Source of the DNA: Pseudomonas benzenivorans
GTDB taxonomy: Bacteria > Pseudomonadota > Gammaproteobacteria > Pseudomonadales > Pseudomonadaceae
Assembly (NCBI RefSeq): GCF_024397895.1
Contig: NZ_CP073346.1
Coordinates: 4,216,001 to 4,280,000, forward strand
Direction of reading: 5' to 3'
Length of the DNA: 64,000 nucleotides
Position 1 is the first letter of the stretch. The number at the start of each line of letters is the position of its first letter. The translations under genes and the position numbers were made by a program. Under the pieces are notes generated by a model that made no database searches, was not told the DNA's origin, and saw only the letters and a list, made by a program, of their open reading frames with translations. Below are positions 8,401 to 15,912 of this stretch, piece by piece.

Positions 8401-9098
8401 TCCAGAACGATCGGTTGGCGACTGGCCGCCGACTGCTGGCGCAATTGCTGGCGTTGTTCGGTGCTGACCCAGAGATTCAGCTCGAGGGTGGTGCGGCCGA
8501 TGATCTCCGCCGTCGGCCAGCCGAACACCTGCTCGAAGTTCTGGTTGGCCTCGATGATGGCGCCGTCGTGGTAGCGCAGCAGCAGCACGACATCGGGGCT
8601 GAGCAGAAACAGGCTGGAGAAACGCCGTTCGGAGTTGGCCAGTGCCTGAGCATGCTCTTCCTGAACGGTGATGTCGCGCACCAGTCCGAAGACCTGTTGC
8701 TGCCCCTGCTCGTCGGTCTGCAGGCTGCCGCTGATTTCCAGCCAGTGCAGGCTACCGTCGGGCCAGCGCACGCGATGACGCACGGGCTGTGGGCTGGGAG
8801 CGCCACTCAACACCAGCTCGCACAGCTGCAGAACCTTGGCGTAGTCCTCGGCGGCAATCAGCTCGAGGTAGTCGAGCGGCGCGCTCAAGGGGCGTTTGGG
8901 GTCCAGGCCGAACAGGTTTTGGGCTGCTCGTGACCAGCTGAGCTGGCCGCTGCCGACATCCCAGCACCAGACGCCCAGTTGCGCCCCATTCAGCGCCGCC
9001 AGCAGGCGCGGCGCGTCCGTCCAGGCCTTCTCGAATTCCCCCGGGTCCAGCACCGGAATGCGTGGCAGAGGAGGGCGGCGGTCAGTGAATTTGGCCAT
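5418..9098 (-). CDS. Soluble six-PAS diguanylate cyclase/phosphodiesterase (GGDEF-EAL)
   Basis: 1226 residues with no signal peptide or membrane helix. I count six PAS/PAC units between about residues 30 and 785, several near-repeats of each other (pattern SPDxIxI...YIEVNxxFxRxFG...EVIGR). Then comes GGDEF (ARLGGDEF near 865, with an RxxD inhibitory site five residues before it) and EAL (GAEALLRW near 996). The EAL catalytic residues look intact (NIS, EITEG, DDFGTGYSSL, AEGVE). Both making and breaking c-di-GMP are therefore possible in the cytoplasm, tuned by ligands or redox state sensed by the PAS units. It is monocistronic, after a LysR gene. The start ATG has an AAGGGG site. Confidence 0.93.
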   Translation of the reverse strand: MAKFTDRRPPLPRIPVLDPGEFEKAWTDAPRLLAALNGAQLGVWCWDVGSGQLSWSRAAQNLFGLDPKRPLSAPLDYLELIAAEDYAKVLQLCELVLSGAPSPQPVRHRVRWPDGSLHWLEISGSLQTDEQGQQQVFGLVRDITVQEEHAQALANSERRFSSLFLLSPDVVLLLRYHDGAIIEANQNFEQVFGWPTAEIIGRTTLELNLWVSTEQRQQLRQQSAASRQPIVLEVQLRARDGRLLDGLLSSQHLELDQQAFMLCTFVDNSERKRAEMALRASEDKFSKAFQNTPDTVMIVEKANGRYIEVNANFERQFGWSQAEVVGRTSVELGIWQDPEDRQRLLDALRNDGSLQPLEARLASRDGRIGDYLIHGGEIELNDIECLVLTVRDISPQRAQEQALKESQERLNLALESADLGTWDWHIPSGTLYGSAHAATLHGLPATPYEGSLEPMFRYVPEEDRREMEYAYRALVEGSQQAYQVTYRVQQPNGTLHYLESTAKLYRDVQGRPLRMAGVLMDISERVQREQRLAASEEKFVNLFQASPDPISVSRIRDGVFIEVNPSFSRVFGWAAEDIIGQDAGQIGFWVDLEHRRQLFEKLTREQGLNGEIAQLRTRAGQALSCVISSRFIRVDRQLCITSTFRDISQQIQAEASLKASQAKFAKAFHSSPDAITITERDTARYIEVNEGFCRLTGYRPEEVIGRSALELSVWAEPRQRQEMLELLRRDGRVSNLEMLGRHRDGRISTAQVSVEQIELNGTDCLLLTARDISQLKEAQAQIQHLAYHDSLTNLPNRALLMDRLTQQIALLKRHQLRGALLFLDLDHFKHINDSLGHPVGDAVLKLVTARLESSVRQEDTVARLGGDEFVVLISGLEGKRSAVTRQVRTIAEKLRRLLAEPMRLDGHRLQVTPSIGMALIPDHGETPADLLKRADIALYRAKDSGRNTIQLFRSSMQEAASERLRLENDLRLALARGEFELYFQPQVDARSDQVIGAEALLRWVHPTLGAQSPALFIRVLEESGLILEVGSWVLADACQACAQLLEDKLINAEHFSLCVNISPRQFRQNDFVELVGRSLQNSGLPRSMLKLEITEGIVIQNIDDTIAKMNRLKKLGVSFSMDDFGTGYSSLTYLKRLPVDVLKIDQSFVREATHDANDAEIIRAIAAMASSLGLTLIAEGVEQQAQLDFLEQQGCHLYQGYLFSKPLPLAEFRALLAHTAQRPKRL

Positions 9099-9193
9099 GC
9101 TCGGCCCCTTCTTCTATTTCGGTTGGCGCGAGGCTGGGGGCGATACGACGGCTTGGCAGGATCATTCAGGCGCCACTCTTCTTGTTATGCGGC

Positions 9194-10099
9194 TCACGTT
9201 ATCCTTTGCGTGGAGGCCAGCGCAAGGTCGCCGCGCTGTGCGTCGAGCAGGCCCATGAAGGCCCGTGCGGCATTCGACAGGGTGCGCTCGCTGTGCAGGA
9301 TATAGCCGAGTTGTCGGGACAGCTGGATGCCCGGCAAGGGCAGGGGGGTGACCTGCTCGTCGAGCATGGTGCGCGGCAGCACGCTCCAGGCCAGGCCGAT
9401 GGAGACCATCATCTTGATGGTTTCCAGGTAGTTGGTGCTCATGGCGATATTGGGGGATAGCCCCTGGGCCTCGAACAGGCGCCGAACGATGTGGTGGGTG
9501 AAGGTGTTGCCGCCGGGAAATACCGCCGGATGCTGCGCCACTTCCGCCAGGCTGACGCGGCCGCTGCGCGCCAGCGGGTGCTCGGGGGCCGCGACGAAGT
9601 CCAGGGGGTCGTCCCATACCGGGGTGGCGCGCACCGGCTCGCGGGTCTCCGGTGCCAGGGTGATCACCGCCAACTCGGCGCGGCCGTGCAGCACCTCCTC
9701 GTAGGCCACTTCCGAGTCGAGGAACTGGATATCCAGGGCCACCTGTGGATAGGTGCGGGTGAAGGCGCGCAGCAGCGGCGGCAGGCGATGCAGGCCGATA
9801 TGGTGGCTGGTGGCCAGGGTCAGGCGGCCACTGATCTCGCCGTTGAGGTTGGTCAGCGCCCGGCGCGTGTCGTCCAGCACATTGAGGATCTGGTAGGCCC
9901 GCGGCAGCAGGGCGCGTCCGGCCTCGGTCAGGCCTACCTCGCGGCCCAGGCGGTCGAACAGGCGCACATTGAGTTGTTGCTCCAGGCTGGCAATGCGCTT
10001 GCTCACCGCCGGCTGGGTCAGGTGCAGGCGCTCCGCCGCTTCCGAGAAGCTGCCGGCCTCGGCGATGGCGATAAAGGCATTGAGGGTGGCCAGGTCCAT
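9194..10099 (-). CDS. LysR-family transcriptional regulator divergent from leuC
   Basis: 301 residues: N-terminal winged helix-turn-helix (MDLATLNAFIAIAEAGSFS, LTQPAVSKRIASLE) followed by the periplasmic-binding-like effector domain (GRLTLATSHHIGLHRLPPLL onward). I start it at 10099, where AGGA lies 7 bases upstream; an in-frame ATG at 10123 adds eight residues with no better site. It is divergent from leuCDB and shares a 134-bp control region containing an 11-bp palindrome. It probably controls the leucine operon, as is usual for LysR genes next to their targets; the effector is not known from sequence. Confidence 0.88.
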   Translation of the reverse strand: MDLATLNAFIAIAEAGSFSEAAERLHLTQPAVSKRIASLEQQLNVRLFDRLGREVGLTEAGRALLPRAYQILNVLDDTRRALTNLNGEISGRLTLATSHHIGLHRLPPLLRAFTRTYPQVALDIQFLDSEVAYEEVLHGRAELAVITLAPETREPVRATPVWDDPLDFVAAPEHPLARSGRVSLAEVAQHPAVFPGGNTFTHHIVRRLFEAQGLSPNIAMSTNYLETIKMMVSIGLAWSVLPRTMLDEQVTPLPLPGIQLSRQLGYILHSERTLSNAARAFMGLLDAQRGDLALASTQRIT

Positions 10100-10117
10100 T
10101 TTGCATTCCTGATGGTT

Positions 10118-10128
10118 ATCCAATGGAT
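10118..10128. promoter_or_regulatory. Palindrome ATCCAATGGAT, candidate LysR operator
   Basis: Perfect inverted repeat ATCCA-A-TGGAT just upstream of the LysR ribosome site and 13 bases upstream of the predicted leuC -35 box. The place suits autorepression of the LysR gene and activation of leuC. It is shorter than the common LysR box, so this is inference. Confidence 0.4.
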
Positions 10129-10141
10129 GAAAAATATGAAT

Positions 10142-10170
10142 TTGAGTAATTTAAAGCAACCCCATAGGAT
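10142..10170 (+). promoter_or_regulatory. Sigma-70-type promoter for leuCDB
   Basis: TTGAGT (10142-10147) and TAGGAT (10165-10170) with a 17-base spacer, 64 bases before the leuC start. A small AGGGC/GCCCT inverted repeat (10187-10201) lies in the leader. Confidence 0.5.
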
Positions 10171-10233
10171 CACCCTCATAAGCCGAAGGGCTATTCGCCC
10201 TGGCACAGAAACACGCTGATGAGGGACTCGCTG

Positions 10234-11661
10234 ATGGCCGGCAAAACGCTCTACGACAAGCTCTGGGAAATGCACGAGGTGAAGCGCCGCGACGATGGTT
10301 CGTCGCTGATCTACATCGATCGCCATATCCTCCACGAGGTGACCTCGCCGCAGGCCTTCGAGGGCTTGCGTCTGGCCGGTCGCAAGCCGTGGCGCATCGA
10401 CGCCAACATCGCCACCCCGGACCACAACGTGCCGACCACCCAGGCCGAGCGCCGTGGCGGCCTGGAAGCCATCGCCGACGAGGTCTCGCGTATCCAGGTC
10501 AAGACCCTGGACGAGAACTGCGACGATTTCGGCATTCTCGAATTCAAGATGAATGACGTGCGCCAGGGCATCGTCCACGTCATCGGCCCGGAGCAGGGCG
10601 CCACCCTGCCGGGCATGACCGTGGTCTGCGGCGACTCGCACACCTCGACCCACGGCGCCTTCGGTGCGCTGGCCCACGGCATCGGTACCTCCGAGGTCGA
10701 GCACGTGCTGGCGACCCAGTGCCTGGTGGCGAAGAAGATGAAGAACATGCAGGTGCGCGTGGAGGGCCAGTTGCCCTTCGGCGTCACTGCCAAGGACATC
10801 GTCCTGGCCGTTATCGGCAAGATCGGCACCGCCGGCGGCAATGGCCACGCCCTGGAGTTCGCCGGCAGTGCCATCCGCGCGCTGTCCCTGGAAGGCCGCA
10901 TGACCATCTGCAACATGTCGATCGAGGCGGGCGCCCGGGTCGGTCTGGTGGCGGTGGACGAAAAAACCATCGAGTACGTCAAGGGCCGTCCCTTCGCCCC
11001 CAAGGGCGAGCAGTGGGAGCAGGCCGTGGCGCAGTGGCGTGGGCTGGTGTCCGACGCCGACGCCCGCTTCGACAAGGTCGTCGAGTTGCGTGCAGAAGAC
11101 ATCAAGCCCCAGGTCAGCTGGGGCACCTCGCCGGAGATGGTGGTCTCGGTCGATCAGCGGGTGCCGGACCCGGCAGCCGAGGCCGATCCGGTCAAGCGCG
11201 ACTCCATCGTCCGCGCCCTCAAGTACATGGGGCTGGCGGCCAACCAGGCGATCACCGATATCCAGCTGGATCGGGTGTTCATCGGCTCCTGCACCAATTC
11301 GCGGATCGAGGACCTGCGTGCCGCCGCCGAAGTGGCCAAGGGCCGCAAGGTGGCCGCAACCATCAAGCAGGCCATGGTGGTGCCGGGCTCGGGCCTGGTG
11401 AAGCAGCAGGCCGAGCAGGAGGGCCTGGACAGGATCTTCATCGAGGCCGGCTTCGAGTGGCGTGAGCCGGGCTGCTCCATGTGCCTGGCGATGAACCCGG
11501 ACAAGTTGGGCAGCGGCGAGCACTGCGCCTCCACCTCCAACCGCAACTTCGAGGGCCGTCAGGGCGCGGGCGGGCGTACCCACCTGGTCAGCCCGGCCAT
11601 GGCCGCGGCTGCCGCGGTCACCGGCCGCTTCGTCGACGTACGCGAACTGATTCGGCCTTAA
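10234..11661 (+). CDS. leuC: 3-isopropylmalate dehydratase large subunit LeuC
   Basis: 475 residues of the aconitase superfamily. It isomerises 2- to 3-isopropylmalate with LeuD in leucine synthesis. The [4Fe-4S] cysteines are visible: one in [13 protein letters not shown] near residue 350 and two in [11 protein letters not shown] near 412. I start at ATG 10234 ([17 protein letters not shown]), which has GAGGG 8 bases upstream and gives the usual N-terminus; the in-frame ATG at 10219 is less likely. It is followed after 11 bases by leuD in one operon. Confidence 0.97.
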   Translation: MAGKTLYDKLWEMHEVKRRDDGSSLIYIDRHILHEVTSPQAFEGLRLAGRKPWRIDANIATPDHNVPTTQAERRGGLEAIADEVSRIQVKTLDENCDDFGILEFKMNDVRQGIVHVIGPEQGATLPGMTVVCGDSHTSTHGAFGALAHGIGTSEVEHVLATQCLVAKKMKNMQVRVEGQLPFGVTAKDIVLAVIGKIGTAGGNGHALEFAGSAIRALSLEGRMTICNMSIEAGARVGLVAVDEKTIEYVKGRPFAPKGEQWEQAVAQWRGLVSDADARFDKVVELRAEDIKPQVSWGTSPEMVVSVDQRVPDPAAEADPVKRDSIVRALKYMGLAANQAITDIQLDRVFIGSCTNSRIEDLRAAAEVAKGRKVAATIKQAMVVPGSGLVKQQAEQEGLDRIFIEAGFEWREPGCSMCLAMNPDKLGSGEHCASTSNRNFEGRQGAGGRTHLVSPAMAAAAAVTGRFVDVRELIRP

Positions 11662-11672
11662 GGAGAGCGACC

Positions 11673-12320
11673 ATGAAAGCCTTTACCCAACACGCAGGTC
11701 TCGTCGCGCCGCTCGATCGCGCCAACGTCGACACCGACCAGATCATCCCCAAGCAGTTTCTCAAGTCGATCAAGCGCACCGGCTTCGGGCCGAACCTGTT
11801 CGACGAGTGGCGCTACCTGGATGTCGGCCAGCCGAACCAGGACTGCTCCACGCGCCCGCTCAATCAGGAGTTCGTGCTCAACTTCCCTCGCTACCAGGGC
11901 GCCAGCGTGCTGCTTGCGAGGGAGAACTTCGGCTGCGGTTCGTCCCGCGAGCACGCGCCCTGGGCGCTCGAAGAGTACGGCTTCCGCACCATCATCGCGC
12001 CGAGCTTTGCCGACATCTTCTACAACAACAGCTTCAAGAACGGCCTGTTGCCGATCATTCTCACCGAACGCGAGGTCGACGAGCTGTTCCAGCAGTGCGA
12101 AGCCGAGGAAGGCTATCAGCTGACCGTCGATCTGGCGGCGCAGACCGTCACCCGCCCGGACGGCAAGCAATACAGCTTCGAGGTCGACGCCTTCCGCAAG
12201 CACTGCCTGCTCAATGGTCTGGACGACATCGGCCTGACCCTGCAGGATGCCGAGGCCATACAGACCTTCGAGACCGGTTACCAGCAGCGCAGCCCGTGGC
12301 TGTTCGGCGCGATCAAGTAA
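11673..12320 (+). CDS. leuD: 3-isopropylmalate dehydratase small subunit LeuD
   Basis: 215 residues, the swivelling small subunit that completes the LeuCD active site. Typical motifs: [20 protein letters not shown] near the N-terminus and the substrate loop [15 protein letters not shown] around residue 85. An AGGAGAG Shine-Dalgarno precedes ATG 11673. The longer open frame upstream lies inside leuC and is not coding. leuB follows after 13 bases; I recall an extra methyltransferase gene at this junction in P. aeruginosa and P. putida, and it is not present here. Confidence 0.97.
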   Translation: MKAFTQHAGLVAPLDRANVDTDQIIPKQFLKSIKRTGFGPNLFDEWRYLDVGQPNQDCSTRPLNQEFVLNFPRYQGASVLLARENFGCGSSREHAPWALEEYGFRTIIAPSFADIFYNNSFKNGLLPIILTEREVDELFQQCEAEEGYQLTVDLAAQTVTRPDGKQYSFEVDAFRKHCLLNGLDDIGLTLQDAEAIQTFETGYQQRSPWLFGAIK

Positions 12321-12333
12321 TTAAGGACATTTC

Positions 12334-13416
12334 ATGAGCAAGCAGATTCTGATTCTCCCCGGCGACGGCATCGGCCCGGAGATCATGGCCGAAGCGGTCA
12401 AGGTGCTGCAGTTGGCCAATGACAAGTTCCAGCTCGGCTTCGAACTGACCCATGACGTGATCGGTGGTGCGGCCATCGACCAGTATGGTGTGCCGCTGGC
12501 GGACGAGACCCTGGCGCGTGCCCGAGCCGCCGATGCGATCCTGCTCGGCGCCGTCGGTGGTCCCAAGTGGGACAAGCTCGAGCGCGACATTCGCCCGGAG
12601 CGTGGCCTGCTGAAGATCCGCTCGCAGCTGGGGCTGTTCGCCAACCTGCGCCCGGCCATTCTCTATCCGCAGCTGGCCGAGGCCTCCTCGCTGAAGCCCG
12701 AGGTGGTGGCGGGGCTGGACATCCTCATCGTCCGTGAGCTGACCGGGGGCATCTATTTCGGCCAGCCGCGCGAGACCCGCGTGTTGGACAATGGCGAGCG
12801 CCAGGCCTACGACACGCTGCCCTACAGCGAAAGCGAGATTCGCCGCATCGCCCGCGTCGGCTTCGACATGGCCCGCGTGCGCGGCAAGAAGCTGTGCTCG
12901 GTGGACAAGGCCAACGTGCTTGCCTCGAGCCAGCTGTGGCGCGAAGTGGTCGAGGAGGTCGCCAAGGACTACCCGGACGTCGAGCTTTCGCACATGTACG
13001 TGGATAACGCGGCGATGCAGCTGGTGCGCGCGCCGAAGCAGTTCGACGTGATGGTCACCGACAACCTGTTCGGTGACATCCTGTCGGATGAGGCTTCCAT
13101 GCTCACCGGTTCCATCGGCATGCTGCCATCGGCCTCGCTGGACGCCAACAACAAGGGCATGTACGAACCTTGCCATGGCAGTGCGCCGGACATTGCCGGC
13201 CAGGGTATCGCCAACCCGCTGGCGACCATTCTCTCGGTGTCGATGATGCTGCGTTACAGCTTCAATCAAGGCCAGGCGGCCGATGCCATCGAGCAGGCTG
13301 TCAGCAATGTGCTGGACCAGGGGCTGCGCACCGGTGATATCTACTCCGCGGGTATGACCCGGGTCGGTACCGCGGCCATGGGCGATGCGGTAGTCGAAGC
13401 GCTGGGTAGTCTGTAA
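12334..13416 (+). CDS. leuB: 3-isopropylmalate dehydrogenase LeuB
   Basis: 360 residues, NAD-dependent oxidative decarboxylation of 3-isopropylmalate in leucine synthesis. The family N-terminus [20 protein letters not shown], the substrate arginines in the [19 protein letters not shown] segment, and the metal-binding [20 protein letters not shown] region are all intact. Full length. It is the third gene of the leuCDB operon; asd follows 55 bases downstream with a weak GCCGG/CCGGC hairpin between. Confidence 0.97.
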   Translation: MSKQILILPGDGIGPEIMAEAVKVLQLANDKFQLGFELTHDVIGGAAIDQYGVPLADETLARARAADAILLGAVGGPKWDKLERDIRPERGLLKIRSQLGLFANLRPAILYPQLAEASSLKPEVVAGLDILIVRELTGGIYFGQPRETRVLDNGERQAYDTLPYSESEIRRIARVGFDMARVRGKKLCSVDKANVLASSQLWREVVEEVAKDYPDVELSHMYVDNAAMQLVRAPKQFDVMVTDNLFGDILSDEASMLTGSIGMLPSASLDANNKGMYEPCHGSAPDIAGQGIANPLATILSVSMMLRYSFNQGQAADAIEQAVSNVLDQGLRTGDIYSAGMTRVGTAAMGDAVVEALGSL

Positions 13417-13471
13417 TCTTCCAAGTTCGCCGGGGTGGTTCCGGCGGTCTGTTCACATAGGTGTAGTCGTT

Positions 13472-14584
13472 ATGAAGCGTGTAGGTCTGATCGGTTGGCG
13501 TGGCATGGTGGGTTCCGTACTCATGCAGCGCATGCTGGAAGAACGGGATTTCGATTTGATCGAGCCGGTGTTCTTCACCACCTCCAATGTGGGTGGCCAG
13601 GGGCCGGCCATTGGCAAGGACATTGCGCCGCTGAAGGACGCCTACAGCATCGACGAGCTGAAAGGTCTGGACGTGATCCTCACCTGCCAGGGCGGCGATT
13701 ACACCAACGAAGTCTTCCCCAAGCTGCGCGAAGCGGGCTGGCAGGGTTACTGGATCGACGCCGCGTCCTCGCTGCGCATGGCCGATGATTCGGTGATCGT
13801 GCTGGACCCGGTCAACCGCAAGGTGATCGACCAGCAGCTGGATGCCGGCGCCAAGAACTACATCGGCGGCAACTGCACCGTCAGCCTGATGCTGATGGCC
13901 CTGGGCGGCCTGTACGAGGCCGGCGTGGTCGAGTGGATGAGCGCCATGACCTATCAGGCTGCCAGTGGCGCCGGCGCGCAGAACATGCGCGAGCTGATCA
14001 AGCAGATGGGTGCGATCAAGGGCGCGGTGGCCGATGAGCTGGCCGATCCGGCCAGCGCCATCCTCGACATCGACCGCAAGGTGGCCGAGGCCATGCGCGG
14101 CGAGAGCTTCCCGGTCGACAACTTCGGCGTGCCCCTGGCCGGCAGCCTGATTCCCTACATCGACAAGGAGCTGCCCAACGGGCAGAGCCGTGAAGAGTGG
14201 AAGGCCCAGGCCGAGACCAACAAGATCCTCGGCCGCTTCAAGAGCCCGATCCCGGTCGATGGCATCTGTGTGCGCATCGGCGCCATGCGCTGCCACAGCC
14301 AGGCGCTGACCATCAAGCTGAACAAGGACGTGCCGCTGTCCGATATCGAAGGCCTGATCAGTCAGCACAACCCCTGGGTCAAGCTGGTGCCGAACCAGCG
14401 CGAAGCGAGCATTCGCGAGCTGGGTCCGACCGCGGTGACGGGGACGCTGAGCGTGCCGGTCGGTCGTCTGCGCAAGCTGAACATGGGTTCGCACTATCTG
14501 GGCGCCTTCACCGTTGGCGACCAGCTGCTGTGGGGGGCCGCGGAGCCGCTGCGGCGCATGCTGCGGATTCTCCTGGAGCGCTAA
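13472..14584 (+). CDS. asd: Aspartate-semialdehyde dehydrogenase
   Basis: 370 residues. NADPH-dependent reduction of aspartyl phosphate to aspartate semialdehyde, the branch to lysine/diaminopimelate, threonine and methionine. NADP-binding start [20 protein letters not shown], and the catalytic Cys in [11 protein letters not shown] near residue 135. The long gammaproteobacterial form, as in E. coli Asd. It is expected to be essential because diaminopimelate is needed for the wall. A degenerate paralogue (usg) follows after a hairpin-containing gap. Confidence 0.97.
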   Translation: MKRVGLIGWRGMVGSVLMQRMLEERDFDLIEPVFFTTSNVGGQGPAIGKDIAPLKDAYSIDELKGLDVILTCQGGDYTNEVFPKLREAGWQGYWIDAASSLRMADDSVIVLDPVNRKVIDQQLDAGAKNYIGGNCTVSLMLMALGGLYEAGVVEWMSAMTYQAASGAGAQNMRELIKQMGAIKGAVADELADPASAILDIDRKVAEAMRGESFPVDNFGVPLAGSLIPYIDKELPNGQSREEWKAQAETNKILGRFKSPIPVDGICVRIGAMRCHSQALTIKLNKDVPLSDIEGLISQHNPWVKLVPNQREASIRELGPTAVTGTLSVPVGRLRKLNMGSHYLGAFTVGDQLLWGAAEPLRRMLRILLER

Positions 14585-14634
14585 GATGGCGGGCGTCGGA
14601 CCATGGCGGTGCGACGCTCTCGCTGCTGATTAGG

Positions 14635-14688
14635 GAGCGGGTTTCGTCTGCGATCGAGCTTCATGCCGATCCGCAGGCGGACCCGCTC
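14635..14688. repeat. Large imperfect intergenic hairpin between asd and usg
   Basis: Arms 14635-14656 and 14667-14688 are near-perfect inverted repeats (outer GAGCGGGT/ACCCGCTC, inner CTGCG/CGCAG and ATCG/CGAT) around a 10-nt loop. No T-run follows, so it is not a classic terminator. It may protect the asd mRNA or attenuate readthrough into usg. Confidence 0.6.
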
Positions 14689-14747
14689 TCTTGCATTTGT
14701 CGGTCCCGCCGATACAGTGCCCGACGTATTCCCTGGAGACCTTCAGC

Positions 14748-15758
14748 ATGACCCGTACCTATGATGTCGCCGTTATCGGCGCGACCGGCAGTGTCGGTGA
14801 GGCGCTGGTGCAGTTGCTCGAGGAGCGAGAGTTTCCCGTGGCGACCCTGTACCTGCTCGGTAGCGGAGAGTCCGCCGGTGAATCGCTGACATTTCGCGGC
14901 AAGAGCCGGCGCGTGGCGGCCCTGGAAGCCTTTGATTTTTCCCAGGTGCGTCTGGTCTTCTTCGCAGCCGGCGCAGTGGTGACTCGCGGCCATATAGAGG
15001 CCGCCCGCGCAGCCGGCTGCGTGGTCATCGATCTGAGTGCGGCGCTGCCCGCCCAGCAGGCGCCGCGGGTGGTCGCCGATGCGAACCCCGAGCAGCTGTC
15101 CAGGCTGGCGCCTCCTTATTGCGTGACCAGTCCAAGTGCGCAGAGTGTTGCGGTCGCCACGGTGCTCGCGGCACTGCGCCCCCATATAGAAGTACAGCGT
15201 GCCGTGATCACGGCCTGCATGGCCGTCTCCAGTCACGGGCGTCAGGGGGTTTCCGAGCTGGCGCGACAGACCGCGGAGCTGCTCAATGCCCGGGCGCTGG
15301 AGCCGCGCCTGTTCGATCGGCAGATCGCCTTCAACCTGCTGGCACAGGTCGATGCGCCGGACGCCGGCGGCCATGGCGCGCTGGAGAGGCGTCTGGCTGC
15401 TGAATTGAAGGAAGTCCTCGGCTCGCCGCAGTTGAAGGTGTCGGCCACCTGCATTCAGGTGCCGGTGTTCTATGGCGACAGCATCAGCCTGTCCTTGCAG
15501 TGCCGGGACGCGGTCGAGGTGGAGCAGGTTTGTGCAGTCCTGCGAACGGCATCAACCCTTGAGTATGTCGAGGCGGGCGACTATCCGACCGTGGTGGGCG
15601 ACGCGGTTGGCCAGGAGGTGGTATATGTCGGTCGGGTCCGCGGCGGCCAGGATGATCCGGCAGAACTCAATTTGTGGATTGCGTCTGATAACGTAAGAAA
15701 AGGCGCGGCCTCGAATGCCGTGCAGCTGGGCGAGTTATTGATAAAACACTATCTGTAA
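14748..15758 (+). CDS. usg: Asd-like protein Usg, probably without dehydrogenase activity
   Basis: 336 residues with the Asd fold: Rossmann start MTRTYDVAVIGATGSVGEAL and the C-terminal dimerisation domain. Where active enzymes have the catalytic Cys (NxNC), this protein reads TSPSAQSVAV; the only nearby Cys (PPYC) is several residues upstream, so the nucleophile seems lost. The same pattern is known for Usg-1, found beside truA/fimV in gammaproteobacteria and of unknown function. ATG 14748 has GGAG 9 bases upstream; the frame is open further up but has no good start. Confidence 0.88.
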   Translation: MTRTYDVAVIGATGSVGEALVQLLEEREFPVATLYLLGSGESAGESLTFRGKSRRVAALEAFDFSQVRLVFFAAGAVVTRGHIEAARAAGCVVIDLSAALPAQQAPRVVADANPEQLSRLAPPYCVTSPSAQSVAVATVLAALRPHIEVQRAVITACMAVSSHGRQGVSELARQTAELLNARALEPRLFDRQIAFNLLAQVDAPDAGGHGALERRLAAELKEVLGSPQLKVSATCIQVPVFYGDSISLSLQCRDAVEVEQVCAVLRTASTLEYVEAGDYPTVVGDAVGQEVVYVGRVRGGQDDPAELNLWIASDNVRKGAASNAVQLGELLIKHYL

Positions 15759-15912
15759 AAGATACTTACCCTGAAATTTGAAGAATCTTTCGAGCTTGGC
15801 AATACTGGCTGAGTTGATTGCTGGTTGGGGAACCGTCTTCGGGCGGATACAGGCAGCAATGATCAAGACCCTCTCGAATGCCGAGAAAAAAGATAAAACA
15901 AGGGATATCGCT

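Noticed and set aside
7092..8933. 613-codon plus-strand ORF opposite the six-PAS gene
   Set aside because: Antisense shadow with no motif; the PAS-GGDEF-EAL frame is unmistakable.
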